A program made the translations under genes and the position numbers. The notes beneath the pieces are model-generated. The model was not told the DNA's origin. It saw nothing but the letters and a program-made list of their open reading frames with translations, and did not search any database. Below are positions 8,903-18,204 of a stretch of 64,000 nucleotides of DNA, piece after piece (the first letter of the stretch is position 1; each line of letters starts with the position of its first letter). The stretch spans positions 124,001 to 188,000 of the forward strand of contig NZ_LPUT01000023.1 of the NCBI RefSeq assembly GCF_001563475.1. Reading direction: 5' to 3'. This DNA comes from Sporosarcina sp. HYO08. GTDB taxonomy: Bacteria > Bacillota > Bacilli > Bacillales_A > Planococcaceae.

Positions 8903-9478
8903 TTATTCTTCTGGAATAATAATTTCTAAAATGATTTCATCTTTTTCTAAGTTGAATGTTTTCATTTTCACTTGTAAATTACCCGAAACGGAAATCGCAG
9001 AAAGATCGATGAACACTTCTTCTTCCTTAGGCCGTACCACCATCCATGGCGGCAAATTCACTGACTCTTTTAAAATCTTCAGTACAGTCGATGGCGGAAT
9101 GTTTAACTGTCCAATTTCCAGTGATGATTGTTTCAGTATTAAGTTGCCATCCTCCTGCACGATTGGGTCAAAATGCATGATGACCGGCAGCGTGTAGGAG
9201 AAGACTGTCATTTCAGAAAGCAAGATGACATCCTCTCGAACACGCATAATGACGGGAAGCGGTTCGTCTTTAATGGCTTTTCGAATATACGTATTTGCGA
9301 TCCCCTCAAAATCTTCCTTCGTCGTTTTAACAGTTAAAATGTGGTCTTGCGGCCGTGTTTCCTTCCCTTTAGGAATCGGCGGAGAATCTCCTGTCGCTCC
9401 AACTAATACAACGAGAAATACGATGGCTGCTGCCACCAAACCTGCGAGTGTAAAAAACCCGATTTTCCATCGATTCAT
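8903..9478 (-). CDS. YpmS family membrane-anchored protein (DUF2140)
   Basis: 191 aa with an N-terminal membrane anchor at about residues 7-29 (FFTLAGLVAAAIVFLVVLV) and an extracytoplasmic domain of about 150 residues ending in ISVSGNLQVKMKTFNLEKDEI. This is the YpmS/DUF2140 family, conserved in Bacillales next to the SGNH hydrolase YpmR. The function is not known; the pairing with a lipoprotein esterase suggests an envelope role, which is inference. Confidence 0.85.
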   Translation of the reverse strand: MNRWKIGFFTLAGLVAAAIVFLVVLVGATGDSPPIPKGKETRPQDHILTVKTTKEDFEGIANTYIRKAIKDEPLPVIMRVREDVILLSEMTVFSYTLPVIMHFDPIVQEDGNLILKQSSLEIGQLNIPPSTVLKILKESVNLPPWMVVRPKEEEVFIDLSAISVSGNLQVKMKTFNLEKDEIILEIIIPEE

Positions 9479-9491
9479 GCAAACTCAACTC

Positions 9492-10304
9492 CTACATTTC
9501 CAATTCCCCATCCGAAAGCTTTTCTAAACCGCATGCTTGTAATTGATCAAGAAAACGGTTAGCCATTAAATCATACCCTTTGGCGTTCGGATGAAAGAAA
9601 TCTGTGTGATACACCATATTTGCATTTGAATCGAACAAATCGATGACAGGGACAAAACATGTTTTTCCATCTACCATTGCCCGGCCCTCTATTGCTGTAT
9701 TCCAATCTTCAAGTATGTCATCAAATTCTTTCACTTCATCCATTACAATCGTAAACGGATTGTAAAGACCCGCAACAACAATAATGGCATCGCCATTCAA
9801 CGCACGGAGAATTGTAAAAATTTCATCCAAACGATTTTCAAATTTTCCAAGCTCAATATAGAAGGGCTTCATCTTTAAGTCAAAAAGATTAGCCTTCATC
9901 ACTTTCATGAGATCATTTCCGCCGATTGTTAAGTAAATCACATCTGCTTTTTTTAACTCGGCTTGAATTTCCGGGCTTTCCAGCTGATCGATAAGCTGGT
10001 CGCTCCGTCTCCCCCGCTTGGATAAGTTATCCGCTTGAATTTCTTCGACCCCTTTCCAACTTTCCATTCGATGTGAAACACGGCCAAAATAGCCGCCCTT
10101 TTTCCTTTCATCCCCAACGCCTTGCGTTAACGAGTCGCCAAGTCCAACGACATGCACTTTTTTGGGAATAAAATAATTCGGGATGTCCCACTCCCCAAAG
10201 GCGGTATTTTCCCTTTTCACAACATCGTTTTTCACTGTGGAAGGTGCGCTGCAACTAGCTAACAAGAATGAGAAGACAATCGTCAACACTATTATCCTTC
10301 TCAA
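9492..10304 (-). CDS. SGNH/GDSL hydrolase lipoprotein, YpmR type
   Basis: 270 aa starting with TTG (a GGGGA site lies about 8 nt upstream). The N-terminus is a lipoprotein signal with lipobox LLASC. Block I GLGDSLTQGVG carries the nucleophile Ser, block III GGNDL the oxyanion Asn, and block V DFFHPN the catalytic Asp/His. Members hydrolyse esters of lipids or cell-wall decorations; the substrate here is unknown. It is the first gene of the ypmR-ypmS-msr operon and its product should sit on the outer face of the membrane. Confidence 0.88.
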   Translation of the reverse strand: MRRIIVLTIVFSFLLASCSAPSTVKNDVVKRENTAFGEWDIPNYFIPKKVHVVGLGDSLTQGVGDERKKGGYFGRVSHRMESWKGVEEIQADNLSKRGRRSDQLIDQLESPEIQAELKKADVIYLTIGGNDLMKVMKANLFDLKMKPFYIELGKFENRLDEIFTILRALNGDAIIVVAGLYNPFTIVMDEVKEFDDILEDWNTAIEGRAMVDGKTCFVPVIDLFDSNANMVYHTDFFHPNAKGYDLMANRFLDQLQACGLEKLSDGELEM

Positions 10305-10371
10305 AACAAACTTCCCCTTTTCTTTCGTTTACAAATTCTTTCTCTATTATATGTTCAATCCATGCGTTTTC

Positions 10372-10863
10372 TTAAACAATTCTTTCATAAATGAGGAATT
10401 GATACGGAATTTGATCGTCTGTTACGTGTGTTTCTGATGACGACACGACTTTCCATTCAGAATCATATTCCGGGAAGAACGTATCCCCTTCAAATTGCTT
10501 GTCAATGTACGTAATATAAAGACGATCCGCGATATCCATCGATTGGCGGAAAATTTCAGCACCCCCGATGACCATCACTTCATCCCCATACGCTTTCGCT
10601 TTTTCGATCGCTTCGGATAAGTCGCGGACGACAATCGCCCCTTCAGCAGTATAATCCGGATTACGGGTCACAATGATGGATTGTCTGCCAGGTAAGGGTC
10701 TGCCGATCGAATCGAATGTCTTTCTTCCCATCACCATCGCTTTTCCCATCGTCATTTTTTTAAAGTACGCAAGATCTTCTGGTATATACCAAGGTAAATC
10801 ATTATTCCGACCGATGACACGATCTGTATCATGTGCAACGAGCAGTGAAATCATTCTAAACAT
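10372..10863 (-). CDS. dfrA: Dihydrofolate reductase
   Basis: 163 aa. It opens with MISLLVAHDTDRVIGRNNDLPWYIPEDL (chromosomal DHFR: the active-site acid corresponds to Glu in IPEDL), and shows MGRKTFDSIGRPLPGR and VMVIGGAEIF. The start at 10863 (MFRMIS) is supported by AGGAGAAAGG. It reduces dihydrofolate with NADPH. It lies 21 bp downstream of thyA, whose reaction generates dihydrofolate, so the two genes form a dTMP-synthesis/folate-recycling operon. Confidence 0.96.
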   Translation of the reverse strand: MFRMISLLVAHDTDRVIGRNNDLPWYIPEDLAYFKKMTMGKAMVMGRKTFDSIGRPLPGRQSIIVTRNPDYTAEGAIVVRDLSEAIEKAKAYGDEVMVIGGAEIFRQSMDIADRLYITYIDKQFEGDTFFPEYDSEWKVVSSSETHVTDDQIPYQFLIYERIV

Positions 10864-10884
10864 TCCTTTCTCCTATAGATGCTT

Positions 10885-11826
10885 TTAAACGGCGATTGGC
10901 GCGCTAATTTTTGGATGTGGATCGTAATTGTCAATTTGAATATCAGCTGTTTCCAATTCAAAAATGGATTTTTCACCGATGTTCAAGGACAGCGTCGGCA
11001 ACTCTCTTGGTTCACGGGATAGTTGCTCTTTCACTTGATTCACATGGTTCGCATAAATATGCGCATCCCCAAGCGTATGGATGAATTCACCCACCTCTAA
11101 CTCACATTCATGGGCGATTAAATGGACGAGCAATGCGTAAGAGGCAATATTGAACGGCACGCCGAGGAAAATATCCGCACTGCGCTGGTATAGCTGACAA
11201 GAAAGCTTGCCGTCTGCAACGTAAAACTGGAACAATGCATGACAAGGCGGCAAAGCCATGTCTTCAATTTCTGATGGATTCCATGCCGTCACAATATGCC
11301 TTCTAGAATCCGGATTGTTTTTTAATCCTTCAATTAAGTTGGCAATTTGATCGACCGTTTCGCCCCCCGTTGCCCAGGAACGCCATTGCTTGCCGTAAAC
11401 CGGGCCAAGGTCCCCATATTTCTCAGCAAAAGCATCATCTGCCAATACGCGTTCTTTAAAGGAAGCCATTTCTTCTTTATAAACTTCCGCAAACTCTGGA
11501 TCTTTTGTTGCCCGTCTGCCAAAATCGGTCATATCAGGTCCTGTATATTCTAGACTGTTCACCCATTGTTCAAAAGCCCATTCATCCCAAATCGGATTGC
11601 GTTCACGTATCAATGTTTGAACGTTCGTATCGCCTTTCAAAAACCATAATAATTCAGATACGATCAGTCGAAACGCTAATTTCTTCGTCGTTAAGAGTGG
11701 GAATCCTTTCGATAAATCAAACCGCATTTGATAGCCAAATGTACTGATCGTCCCTGTTCCCGTCCGATCTCCTTTTGGAGTTCCTGTTTCAAGAACATGT
11801 TTACATAAATCCAAATATTGCTTCAT
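10885..11826 (-). CDS. thyA: Thymidylate synthase ThyA (long form)
   Basis: 313 aa. The length reflects the roughly 50-residue insertion (about residues 85-138) seen in the L. casei-type enzyme; the E. coli type has 264 aa. Conserved features are RTGTGT near the N-terminus, the catalytic Cys195 in [25 protein letters not shown] and [10 protein letters not shown]. It methylates dUMP with methylene-tetrahydrofolate to give dTMP and dihydrofolate. Likely co-transcribed with dfrA. Confidence 0.97.
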   Translation of the reverse strand: MKQYLDLCKHVLETGTPKGDRTGTGTISTFGYQMRFDLSKGFPLLTTKKLAFRLIVSELLWFLKGDTNVQTLIRERNPIWDEWAFEQWVNSLEYTGPDMTDFGRRATKDPEFAEVYKEEMASFKERVLADDAFAEKYGDLGPVYGKQWRSWATGGETVDQIANLIEGLKNNPDSRRHIVTAWNPSEIEDMALPPCHALFQFYVADGKLSCQLYQRSADIFLGVPFNIASYALLVHLIAHECELEVGEFIHTLGDAHIYANHVNQVKEQLSREPRELPTLSLNIGEKSIFELETADIQIDNYDPHPKISAPIAV

Positions 11827-12030
11827 TCAAAACTGCCTCCTTATGCTTTATTTAGTATACCACCCGACCGAAGAAAATCCATGCATTTAACACGTAGAAA
11901 TACAGTGGGTATCAACGTTTGTCACGTTATCAAACTAGTGACTGCATTGCAAAGAAAAGCAAAGATTTAAAATGGATTGGGGGAGATATATAGGAAGGTT
12001 AAAATGTGGACAGGCGCATCCCTTAAAGTC
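11827..12030. other. Intergenic gap upstream of thyA
   Basis: AT-rich sequence that should hold the thyA promoter on the minus strand. I see no gene and no clear operator. With the short ORF and terminator that follow, the total distance between thyA and nrnA is 555 bp. Confidence 0.5.
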
Positions 12031-12066
12031 AAACAGCCACCATTTCGCTTGGGTCGGTGGCTGTTT
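12031..12066 (-). terminator. Intrinsic terminator 3' of the short ORF
   Basis: Perfect dyad AAACAGCCACC / GGTGGCTGTTT separated by 14 nt, immediately after the stop of the 46-codon ORF. It is T-rich on both sides and so may act in both directions. Confidence 0.8.
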
Positions 12067-12068
12067 CA

Positions 12069-12209
12069 TTACATATTTTTCTTCTTTAATTTTTCGAGTA
12101 AGTTATTTACTTTTTTAAGTGTAACTTCCGTTTCCTCTTTTAATAGTCTGATTTCGTAACCAATTTCTGGTTTATTGATTTCCACAATATCGCCTCGCGC
12201 AATTTTCAT
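12069..12209 (-). CDS. Short hypothetical ORF (46 aa), possibly a gene remnant
   Basis: Reads MKIARGDIVEIN, then KPEIGYEIRLLKEETEV, then a Lys/Leu-rich helix (KKVNNLLEKLKKKNM) that would form a short coiled coil. The frame stays open 5' of the ATG for about 20 more codons, back to a TAG, with TTG and GTG as alternative starts; none has a strong ribosome site. The stop lies 2 bp before a good terminator. It may be the tail of a decayed gene. I do not recognise a family. Confidence 0.35.
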   Translation of the reverse strand: MKIARGDIVEINKPEIGYEIRLLKEETEVTLKKVNNLLEKLKKKNM

Positions 12210-12381
12210 TCTCACATCATCAACCGAGATCAACGTCCTAATCCGAAGGGCAAAGGCACGAGGGATCCTGCCAATCTAACGTGTCCCGGTCCTGTCAATA
12301 TGTTCGACTAGGCAGCAAAGCACATGAAGTCCTCAGCAATTAGAAAATAACCGAAAAATCCTATACAATCCCTCCGTTCAT

Positions 12382-13323
12382 TTAATTCGTTTTACATAAC
12401 TTTTGAATTTCGCCAATTAATGCATCAGCTTCCTCCCAGGAATAGACAGACGCTCCAGAAGCCAATGGATGGCCTCCACCACCAAATTGAGCCGCCAATC
12501 CATTAATGACGGGTCCTTTTGATCGGAGTCGCGCGCGAATCTGGTCTTCTTCTTCAATAAAAATGACCCATGCTTTGACGCCTTTTACTTCTCCTAAAGA
12601 CCCAACAAGCTGCGACGTTTCGGAGGCAGTCACTTGGAACCGCTCCATAGTCTTTTTGTCAATTTTGATAGAGGCTACTCTGTTTCCATCTATGACAAAG
12701 TTCTGATAAATATAGCCTTGCAAATGTAAAATGTTGCGGTCCACTTCATACATGTCGGCAAATAACTGCGGCCGATCAAATGCATGTCGAATTAATTCAC
12801 TGGCCACCTCAAATGTTTTCATTGTCGTACGCGGAAACAGAAATCGACCGGTATCTCCTACAATGCCGGCAAAAAGCAACCTTGCTGTTTCATCAGACAT
12901 TTTCCAACCCCGAGACGCTACACCTTCTTCAAATAAGGCGAAAATCATTTCAGACGTCGAACTCGCTACAGTATTGACCCATCGCAGGTCCCCATATTGG
13001 TCAACATCCGGATGATGATCAATTTTTAAAAGATATGCGCCTTCCTGATAAAACTCTCCATCTATTCGTTCTGTATTGCCAGTATCTGTTATAATGACGA
13101 GCGCATTTTGATAAGTCGTTTGAGTGACTTCATCTTGCGTCGCCAAATAAGATAACAATTCATCATGTGTTCCAGCAGCATATACTTTCTTTTCTGGATA
13201 GTTCGTCTGGATCAATGTCTTCAAACCAACCTGCGATCCATAAGCATCCGGGTCAGGCCGGACATGCCGGTGAATAATAATCGTTTCATAGGATTCAATT
13301 ATGTCGATGATTTGACTTTCCAC
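12382..13323 (-). CDS. nrnA: DHH-family oligoribonuclease / pAp phosphatase NrnA
   Basis: 313 aa. The DHH domain shows RHVRPDPDAYGSQ (19-31) and the motif DHH at 102-104 (KIDHHPD). The DHHA1 domain ends in GGGGHPLASGA (281-291). NrnA (YtqI) degrades nano-RNAs and dephosphorylates 3'-phosphoadenosine 5'-phosphate (pAp). pAp arises when PAPS is used in sulfate assimilation, so its position next to the cys genes makes functional sense, although the same neighbourhood (nrnA-ytpI) occurs elsewhere in Bacillales without them. Confidence 0.94.
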   Translation of the reverse strand: MESQIIDIIESYETIIIHRHVRPDPDAYGSQVGLKTLIQTNYPEKKVYAAGTHDELLSYLATQDEVTQTTYQNALVIITDTGNTERIDGEFYQEGAYLLKIDHHPDVDQYGDLRWVNTVASSTSEMIFALFEEGVASRGWKMSDETARLLFAGIVGDTGRFLFPRTTMKTFEVASELIRHAFDRPQLFADMYEVDRNILHLQGYIYQNFVIDGNRVASIKIDKKTMERFQVTASETSQLVGSLGEVKGVKAWVIFIEEEDQIRARLRSKGPVINGLAAQFGGGGHPLASGASVYSWEEADALIGEIQKLCKTN

Positions 13324-13417
13324 TAGTAAATTCCCCCTGTCTCTCTATATTCCGGGCACAATCCGCTTAAAAAGCCGCTACAATGTATGCTGGACGTATG
13401 CAATGAAGGGGCTTTTC

Positions 13418-13587
13418 ATGATCTTAAATTTCGTCATCTTATTTCTTATTATTGTATTGGATATCGTTTACTTTTATTTTTCGGGATCAAACAGTTTACT
13501 ATTTTCGACGGACTAGTCACCTATATCAAAGTTGCTATTTTATTGTTTAGCGCTCACTTCGTTCAAGCATCATTATCGCGCCCATAA
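13418..13587 (+). pseudogene. ytpI: Remnant of ytpI (small membrane protein), internal deletion and frameshift
   Basis: An ATG at 13418 with AAGGGG seven bases upstream opens MILNFVILFLIIVLDIVYFYF, like the first membrane segment of YtpI; the frame stops at 13516. From about 13480 a second frame reads FFGIKQFTIFDGLVTYIKVAILLF, resembling the later YtpI segment with LFG-x-Q and VTYI, and stops at 13587. The family is about 100 aa, so the centre (roughly 28 codons) seems deleted with a phase change. Divergent from nrnA, its usual neighbour. The identification rests on recalled family sequence. Confidence 0.5.
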
Positions 13588-13699
13588 GCATCATAAACAG
13601 TAAATAACAAACAATGAGAAATAATCCAAAATTTAATAGTGTTGCCTTGATACGGCGCTTTATAATACATGGAATATTGAAGCCAACTTTAATTGAAGT
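13547..13699 (-). other. Open frame with a membrane-like segment and no normal start codon
   Basis: The minus strand stays open for 50 codons, with NFGLFLIVCYLLFMMLMGAI then MMLERSER at the end. It overlaps the 3' end of sirC in another frame and has no ATG/GTG/TTG before the hydrophobic stretch. It may be a decayed small membrane gene or chance. It lies opposite the ytpI remnant. Confidence 0.2.
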
Positions 13700-14313
13700 T
13701 TAAGACAACCGTCAATTTCCTTTATAAAATCAGTTTGCTTTTCTTTTGATTTTCGATATTCCTCACCTGTTATTTTCTTAAGCAATTGTTCTTTCATTTG
13801 CCGATTCACATCCAACTGTTTAATTTTCTTACGCGATAAAGCAAGAAACTTCAAATACTCCTCATAGAACTCGTCATAGATGGTCGCAATTTCATCCCGG
13901 ATCACTTTAGCAAGAACTGGGCTGGCCCCGCCTGTTGCGACCCCGATTGTTAAATCTCCCCTTGACACCTTTGCTGGAACATGAAAATTACTTAACTGCG
14001 GATCATCAACGACATTGACAAGCTGGAAATCACTCGTACTTAGCGCTATGAATTCATTTATTTCTTCTTTGTCTGTTGCTGCAATAACAATCCATGCGGA
14101 ATCCAAATCGCTTGTCTCAAATAATTTATTTTTCCAAGTAACCTCGTTTTCAACGACTAATTTCTCCACTTTCAAATGTAGGGCTGGACTAACGACTGTT
14201 ACATGAGCCCCCGATTCTAATAAACTTAGTATTTTTCTATAAGCAATCAGTCCTCCGCCCACTACTACCGCAGCTTTTCCCTTCACGTTTAGCATCACTG
14301 GATATGTATGCAC
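13660..14313 (-). CDS. sirC: Precorrin-2 dehydrogenase (siroheme synthesis), YlnF/SirC
   Basis: 217 aa. The NAD-binding Rossmann start VVVGGGLIAYRKILSLLESGAHVTVVSP, the NVVDDPQLSNFHVPA block and RGDLTIGVATGGASPVLAKVIRDEI identify the precorrin-2 dehydrogenase half of CysG-type enzymes. It oxidises precorrin-2 to sirohydrochlorin with NAD. With cobA (methylation) and sirB (iron insertion) it supplies siroheme for the CysI hemoprotein. A terminator separates it from cysI, so it may depend on readthrough or its own promoter. Confidence 0.93.
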   Translation of the reverse strand: MHTYPVMLNVKGKAAVVVGGGLIAYRKILSLLESGAHVTVVSPALHLKVEKLVVENEVTWKNKLFETSDLDSAWIVIAATDKEEINEFIALSTSDFQLVNVVDDPQLSNFHVPAKVSRGDLTIGVATGGASPVLAKVIRDEIATIYDEFYEEYLKFLALSRKKIKQLDVNRQMKEQLLKKITGEEYRKSKEKQTDFIKEIDGCLKLQLKLASIFHVL

Positions 14314-14344
14314 TATCTATTCACCTGCCTTTTATTTCTCGAAC

Positions 14345-14374
14345 TAAAAAAGGCCCTACGTGCATGGCCTTTTT
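14345..14374 (-). terminator. Terminator between cysI and sirC
   Basis: AAAAAGGCC / GGCCTTTTT dyad with an 11-nt loop just 3' of cysI; on the minus strand it ends in a T run. Confidence 0.75.
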
Positions 14375-14391
14375 CAGCTTATCCATTAATC

Positions 14392-16116
14392 TCACTCATG
14401 AAAATCCAAACCTGATTGAACTGCTTTTACATGACCGGCACGGATGACAAAGTCACCAAAATGTTCGCCTTCATTTCTTTCTCTCGCATATTGGAAAAGA
14501 AGAGGCTTCAGTAGTGCAAGAATCTCTTCTTCGCCGATATTTTCCCGATACAACTTATTCAATCGATCTCCTGTAAAGCCGGCGCCTAAATACATATTAT
14601 ATTTCCCTGGGGCTTTACCAATAAAGGCTATTTCACCTAACCCCGGACGGGAGCAACCGTTAGGGCAACCCGACATGCGGATGATTATTTCTTTATCCCG
14701 TAAACCCGCTTCATCGACAATTCCTTCGATTTTACCCACTAATTCAGGTAAATAACGCTCCGCTTCCGCCATGGCCAGGCCGCAAGTCGGCAGCGCAACA
14801 CAAGCCATTGAACTCCGGCGCAAGGCAGAGTGATGCTCTCCGCCCGACAATCCGTATTGCTGAATCAATGCATTAATTTTTTCTTTATCTTCTTCTCCCA
14901 CATTACTGATGATCAAATTTTGGTTTGGACTTAACCGGAAATCCCCCGCATGCACTTTGGCAATTTCGCGTAAGCCTGTCATCATTGGGTAATCGTCAAA
15001 ATCTTGCACACGACCATTTTGGATGAATAATGTAAAGTGCCATTTCCCATTACTGCCTTTTACCCAACCGTACCGGTCGCCATTATGCTCAAACCTGAAA
15101 TCACGCGCGGGTTCCAGTTCCCATCCTAACCTTTCATTAAGTTCGTTTAATACCCATTCCACTCCTCGAGTATCGATTGTATATTTAAACCGGGCATATT
15201 TCCGCACGGAACGGTTCCCATAATCACGTTGAATCGTAATGATTTTTTCTGCCACTTCGATAATTTTTTCTGCCGGACAAAAACCAATGATCCGCCCCAA
15301 TTGAGGATATGTCTTCGTATCACCATGCGTCATTCCCATCCCGCCACCGACAGCCACATTAAATCCTACCAATTTACCTTCTTCCAATATTGCAATGAAG
15401 CCTAGATCCTGCGAGTATACATCCACATCATTATTCGGTGGAACTGCAATCCCTATTTTAAATTTACGTGGTAAATAAAGCGCACCGTACATCGGCTCGA
15501 CTTCCACATCATCATCTTGACTATCAATGACTTTCTCATCATCCAACCAAATCTCGTGATAAGCATTTGTCCGCGGTGAGAGATATTCGCTAAGTTTTGC
15601 AGACCACTCATAAACTTCTTCATGAACGTCAGACTGATATGGATTTGGATTACACATCACATTCCGATTTACATCTCCGCAAGCTGCAAGGGAATCCATC
15701 AATGCTTCATTAATTTCTTGAATACTTTTTTTCATATTCCATTTCAATATGCCGTGCATTTGAAAAGCCTGACGAGTCGTCAATTTCAACGTGCCATTTC
15801 CATATTTATGCGCAAGACGATCCATGACCAGCCACTGTTCGGCTGTGGCAACACCACCTGGCGCACGGACACGGATCATAAACTGATAGGCGGGCTCCAA
15901 TTTTTGACGTTGCCGTTCAAGTCTTACATCACGATCATCCTGTAAATAACTGCCATGGAACTTCATCAATCGATTATCGTCATCAGGAATCCCGGAACTT
16001 AGTGGATTCTCCATTGTTTCTGCAAGTGTTCCACGTAAATAATTACTCTCACTTTTAATCCGTTCCACATCACTTGGTGTACCAGGTTGTGGCGGCAATG
16101 TGATTTTTGTTGTCAT
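14392..16116 (-). CDS. cysI: Sulfite reductase (NADPH) hemoprotein beta subunit
   Basis: 574 aa, full length. Duplicated NirSir ferredoxin-like and nitrite/sulfite reductase domains. The siroheme/[4Fe-4S] ligands are the four Cys of [13 protein letters not shown] and [12 protein letters not shown] in the last quarter. AAGGAG lies 8 nt upstream of the ATG. It reduces sulfite to sulfide with six electrons from the CysJ flavoprotein, encoded 25 bp upstream. Confidence 0.97.
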   Translation of the reverse strand: MTTKITLPPQPGTPSDVERIKSESNYLRGTLAETMENPLSSGIPDDDNRLMKFHGSYLQDDRDVRLERQRQKLEPAYQFMIRVRAPGGVATAEQWLVMDRLAHKYGNGTLKLTTRQAFQMHGILKWNMKKSIQEINEALMDSLAACGDVNRNVMCNPNPYQSDVHEEVYEWSAKLSEYLSPRTNAYHEIWLDDEKVIDSQDDDVEVEPMYGALYLPRKFKIGIAVPPNNDVDVYSQDLGFIAILEEGKLVGFNVAVGGGMGMTHGDTKTYPQLGRIIGFCPAEKIIEVAEKIITIQRDYGNRSVRKYARFKYTIDTRGVEWVLNELNERLGWELEPARDFRFEHNGDRYGWVKGSNGKWHFTLFIQNGRVQDFDDYPMMTGLREIAKVHAGDFRLSPNQNLIISNVGEEDKEKINALIQQYGLSGGEHHSALRRSSMACVALPTCGLAMAEAERYLPELVGKIEGIVDEAGLRDKEIIIRMSGCPNGCSRPGLGEIAFIGKAPGKYNMYLGAGFTGDRLNKLYRENIGEEEILALLKPLLFQYARERNEGEHFGDFVIRAGHVKAVQSGLDFHE

Positions 16117-16141
16117 TTCTCATACTCCTTTTACCGGTGTC

Positions 16142-17968
16142 TTAATAGACATCACGTTGATAACGTTTCTGCTGTTGTAAATTTGCCAAATAGTCCGTTG
16201 CTTCCTCTACACTCAAACCGCCTTCTTCTTCAATAATTTTAATTAGCGTATTTTGGACATCGGCGGCCATATGCTTTTCGTCCCCACAAACATAGATAAC
16301 AGCTCCATCCTCCAGCCACTCATAGATTTCTTTGCTTTTTTCTAGCATTTTATGTTGCACATAGACTTTTTCATCCGTATCACGCGAAAATGCAACATCC
16401 ATCTTCGTCAAGACACCCTCTTTCAGCCACTGTTGCCATTCGACTTGATAAAGAAAATCTGTTCTATAATGTTGTTCACCAAAGAACAGCCACGTCTTAC
16501 CTTTAGCCTCGATCTCTTCTCGTTCTTGCATAAACGATCTAAACGGGGCAATACCTGTTCCTGGCCCAATCATGATGATTGGCGTATCTGGATTCTCCGG
16601 TAATTTAAAGTTATCATTGCGCTGTATATAAACTGGTACAGTGTCGCCTTCTTCCAACCGGAGTGCAAACTCTCCTGAGCAGACACCCAGTCGGGAACGC
16701 CCATGCGCCTCATAGCGAACCGTCCCGATTGTTACATGCACCTCATCCGGTGCCGCCCGTAAGCTGCTTGCGATCGAATAAAGACGCGCCGGGATTTTCC
16801 GTAGGGTTCCAACAAACTCTTTCGGATCAATTTGGCTTAGTGAAAACTCTTTTACTAAATCCAATAGATCACGGCCATCAATATAGTCATCTAACCACTC
16901 TTTCTGATCCACCAGCTTTTCCAATTCAGCATTCGAAGTCAATTCTGCTATTTTTTTCATGAGCGGTTTCGTCAACACCGTAATTTCAAAATCGGAAATG
17001 AGTGCCTCGCGTAAAGAACGGAAAACTCCCTGCTTGTTCACAGGTACAGGATCTTCTGGATTCCATTCCATTTCGGCAATTAACGCATCGACCAATTCCG
17101 GATCGTTTTCCGGATAAATCCCTAAGCTATCCCCCGCTTCAAAATGAAAATTAGAACCTTCCAGTGATAACTCCAGATGACGGGTTTCCTTGTTCGATCC
17201 GCGACCATTCAAATTTAAATTCTCGAGAATTTCAGCTTTAAATGGATTTATACGCGAATATTCCGTTTGTTCCGACGATACGGATTGACTAATTGACTGT
17301 GATGTACTGGCACTTGCGCTTTCTTGTTGTTCATTTAACTTGAACAATACTCTCGTAAACCACTCCGCGGCTGGCTCGTCAAAATCCAAATCACAGTCAA
17401 CCCGCGGCGTCAGTTGTTTCGCCCCTAACTCTTGTAAACGTTTATCAAAATCTTTACCTGTCTGGCAGAAAAACTCATAAGAACTATCGCCCAATGACAA
17501 AATAGAATATTGCAGGTCTTCCAATTTAGGCGCCCGTTTGCCATGCAGGAATTCATGAAATTGGATTGCATTATCAGGGGGATCCCCTTCTCCGTGCGTG
17601 CTTACGATTAACAATAAATTCTTTATTTTCAATAAGTCTCTATGTTTAAAATCGCCCATGGAAGAGATTGTCACTTGATATTCTTCATCCTGTAACTTTT
17701 TTGTTAATCTCTCCGCTAACCCTTGCCCATTTCCTGTTTGAGATCCGTAAAGGATTGTCACTTCTTTCGTAATTACTTTTGTTTCAGCAACAGAAGCTTC
17801 TTGTACGGCAATATTACCGGAAGGAGTTGAGTATTCTTTTATTTGAAGCGCGCCGCTAAAATATCCGCTAAGCCAAATTTGTTGTGCTTCGGTCAAATTC
17901 GGCAAGAGCTGATTAAGAAGTTTAATCTGCTCTTCAGTAAATGGATTTTTCATTACTTGAAGCACCAA
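16142..17968 (-). CDS. cysJ: Sulfite reductase (NADPH) flavoprotein alpha subunit
   Basis: About 608 aa. Flavodoxin domain (TILYGSQTGNGQGLAERL, STHGEGDPPDNA), a Ser/Gln-rich linker (about 205-225), FAD-binding domain (RLYSIASS, GVCSGEFA) and a C-terminal NADPH domain (MIGPGTGIAPFRSF). Electrons pass NADPH-FAD-FMN-CysI. Start choice: TTG at 17968 has AGGTGG six bases upstream; GTG 17983 lies 5' of that site and the ATG at 17953 has none. Confidence 0.95.
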   Translation of the reverse strand: MVLQVMKNPFTEEQIKLLNQLLPNLTEAQQIWLSGYFSGALQIKEYSTPSGNIAVQEASVAETKVITKEVTILYGSQTGNGQGLAERLTKKLQDEEYQVTISSMGDFKHRDLLKIKNLLLIVSTHGEGDPPDNAIQFHEFLHGKRAPKLEDLQYSILSLGDSSYEFFCQTGKDFDKRLQELGAKQLTPRVDCDLDFDEPAAEWFTRVLFKLNEQQESASASTSQSISQSVSSEQTEYSRINPFKAEILENLNLNGRGSNKETRHLELSLEGSNFHFEAGDSLGIYPENDPELVDALIAEMEWNPEDPVPVNKQGVFRSLREALISDFEITVLTKPLMKKIAELTSNAELEKLVDQKEWLDDYIDGRDLLDLVKEFSLSQIDPKEFVGTLRKIPARLYSIASSLRAAPDEVHVTIGTVRYEAHGRSRLGVCSGEFALRLEEGDTVPVYIQRNDNFKLPENPDTPIIMIGPGTGIAPFRSFMQEREEIEAKGKTWLFFGEQHYRTDFLYQVEWQQWLKEGVLTKMDVAFSRDTDEKVYVQHKMLEKSKEIYEWLEDGAVIYVCGDEKHMAADVQNTLIKIIEEEGGLSVEEATDYLANLQQQKRYQRDVY

Positions 17969-17996
17969 CGATTTCCACCTCACTACTTTATATTTT

Positions 17997-18143
17997 TCAT
18001 TTCAATCTGATTTTTTCATTTCTTTCAATTTGAACGACCGTATTATCTTGAACAACCAACGTAATGGAGCCATAGTTCATTGTAGATAACATTTTCTTTA
18101 ACTTTTCGATGGTCAATTCAAGATTTTGTTCACGTTTAGCCAT
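17997..18143 (-). CDS. yezD: YezD family small protein (DUF2292)
   Basis: 48 aa between sirB and cysJ: MAKREQNLELTIEKLKKML, then NYGSITLVVQDNTVVQIERNEK. The pattern 'gsv.ivvqdg.vvqie..ek' is that of the YezD/DUF2292 family, which is repeatedly found with sulfur and methionine metabolism genes. AAGGATG upstream also allows a GTG start at 18149 (two extra codons). It lies 29 bp upstream of cysJ within the operon. Its role is unknown; a regulatory or accessory function in sulfate reduction is inference. Confidence 0.78.
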   Translation of the reverse strand: MAKREQNLELTIEKLKKMLSTMNYGSITLVVQDNTVVQIERNEKIRLK

Positions 18144-18204
18144 CGTCACAATTCATCCTTTCTAGCTAATTATAAACACAGCAAATCTCTTCAAGTTAGC
18201 ACCA

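Noticed and set aside
12210..12381. Riboswitch in the region upstream of the 46-codon ORF
   Set aside because: The GC-richer segment with GGCAAAGGCACGAGGG looked structured, but no matching pairing or known core could be drawn.
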